This document shows positions 5,201 through 5,659 of a DNA stretch of 5,659 bases, piece after piece. A program made the translations under genes and the position numbers. Position 1 is the stretch's first letter, and every line of letters begins with the position of its first letter. Below the pieces are notes generated by a model that saw only the letters and a list, made by a program, of their open reading frames with translations, ran no database searches and was not told the origin of the DNA. Origin of the DNA: Rhodospirillales bacterium (GTDB lineage Bacteria; Pseudomonadota; Alphaproteobacteria; Rhodospirillales; JASLLV01); the NCBI GenBank assembly GCA_030754475.1, contig JASMAE010000301.1:1-5659 (forward strand), given 5' to 3'.

Positions 5201-5659
5201 ACCTGAGAGACCACAGTCAGACGGGGTCGCGAATCGCGCACGCGGAACCACCGCGAGTAAGCGCCGATCGCGCGACGCGCGATCGCCGAAGGCGCTCGAG
5301 GACTTGGCGGCGGCGCCGATCGCGATCGACCCGAGTTCGCCCGAACGTTTCATCAACCGCGAACTGTCCTGGCTGTCGTTCAATACCCGCGTCCTCGATG
5401 AAGCGCTGAATACCGGCCATCCGGTCCTTGAGCGGTTGCGGTTCCTTTCCATTTCCGCCGCCAACTTGGACGAGTTCTACATGGTCCGGGTCGCGGGCCT
5501 GAAAGGGCAAGTGGAGGCCGGATTCGAGACGCCGAGCAAGGACGGCCTGACGCCGAGCCAACAGCTCGCAGCCATCGGCGAGACGGCGCGGCACCTGATC
5601 GACGAGCAGCAGGCGTGCTGGCGCATGCTCCGTCGGGAGCTTCGTGACGCCGGCGTCTC
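5196..5659 (+). CDS. ppk: Polyphosphate kinase 1, N-terminal part, cut by window edge
   Basis: Enzyme that reversibly polymerises the gamma-phosphate of ATP into inorganic polyphosphate, at or near the membrane. Only about 154 residues are visible, covering the leader and the N-terminal domain: SPERFINRELSWLSFNTRVL begins near residue 48, followed by HPVLERLRFLSISAANLDEFYMVRV and the helical GLTPSQQLAAI region, all typical of PPK1. The catalytic histidine domains lie beyond 5659. ATG 5196 is the best start; an in-frame GTG at 5172 lies inside the hairpin, and a TTG at 5304 has a Shine-Dalgarno-like GAGG too close to it. With 5196 the first 47 residues are basic, polar and probably disordered, longer than the short leader usual before this domain. 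Only a weak GGA precedes the ATG. The order hdaA-ppk is common in alphaproteobacteria from memory; the gap here may allow its own promoter. Confidence 0.9.
   Translation, partial: MQPERPQSDGVANRARGTTASKRRSRDARSPKALEDLAAAPIAIDPSSPERFINRELSWLSFNTRVLDEALNTGHPVLERLRFLSISAANLDEFYMVRVAGLKGQVEAGFETPSKDGLTPSQQLAAIGETARHLIDEQQACWRMLRRELRDAGV
5265..5285. repeat. Perfect 21-bp palindrome in the ppk leader
   Basis: Two ten-base arms, CGATCGCGCG (5265-5274) and CGCGCGATCG (5276-5285), are exact reverse complements around a single A at 5275; pairing can extend by two bases past one mismatch to 5262-5288. A second perfect palindrome, CGATCGCGATCG, lies at 5317-5328. Both fall in the part of ppk that encodes the non-conserved leader. 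GC-rich sequence makes short CG palindromes common, but 21 bp without a mismatch is notable. Confidence 0.7.

Overview
The window is GC-rich, densely packed bacterial chromosome that reads as ordinary alphaproteobacterial DNA, probably Rhodospirillales-like. This placement is inferred from gene content and protein style: an HdaA-type DnaA homologue, a DUF2066 protein, an AI-2E family permease and polyphosphate kinase together. No rRNA or other phylogenetic marker is present. I see no transposase, phage gene, tRNA or CRISPR array.

Layout. Positions 1-1571 carry two purine-biosynthesis genes on the minus strand. purM (AIR synthetase) is read first, and purN (GAR transformylase) overlaps its end by 4 bp and runs off the left edge. 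A short divergent gap of about 46 bp (1572-1617) follows. From 1618 to 5085 runs a tight plus-strand operon: an exported DUF2066 protein, a CDP-alcohol phosphatidyltransferase (PgsA-like), an AI-2E family permease, and hdaA (regulatory inactivation of DnaA). All three internal junctions are 4-bp stop/start overlaps (GTGA, ATGA, ATGA), so translational coupling is likely. About 110 bp without a convincing gene (5086-5195) holds a hairpin that resembles a dispersed alphaproteobacterial intergenic repeat. The 5' part of ppk (polyphosphate kinase 1) then runs off the right edge.

How the genes relate. PurM and PurN act in de novo IMP synthesis. The plus-strand operon mixes envelope functions (DUF2066, phospholipid synthesis, permease) with a DnaA regulator. 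From memory, the order purN-purM-DUF2066-permease-hda is also found in gammaproteobacteria such as Pseudomonas, so the cluster is old rather than newly acquired.

I did not find an undescribed system. The details worth a second look are: purM has no usable ATG/GTG/TTG near its conserved N-terminus but has an excellent Shine-Dalgarno before an ATC codon; the Walker A lysine of HdaA is arginine; an ATGA-coupled start in the ppk frame aborts after nine codons just before the repeat-like element; and a perfect 21-bp palindrome lies in the non-conserved leader of ppk.
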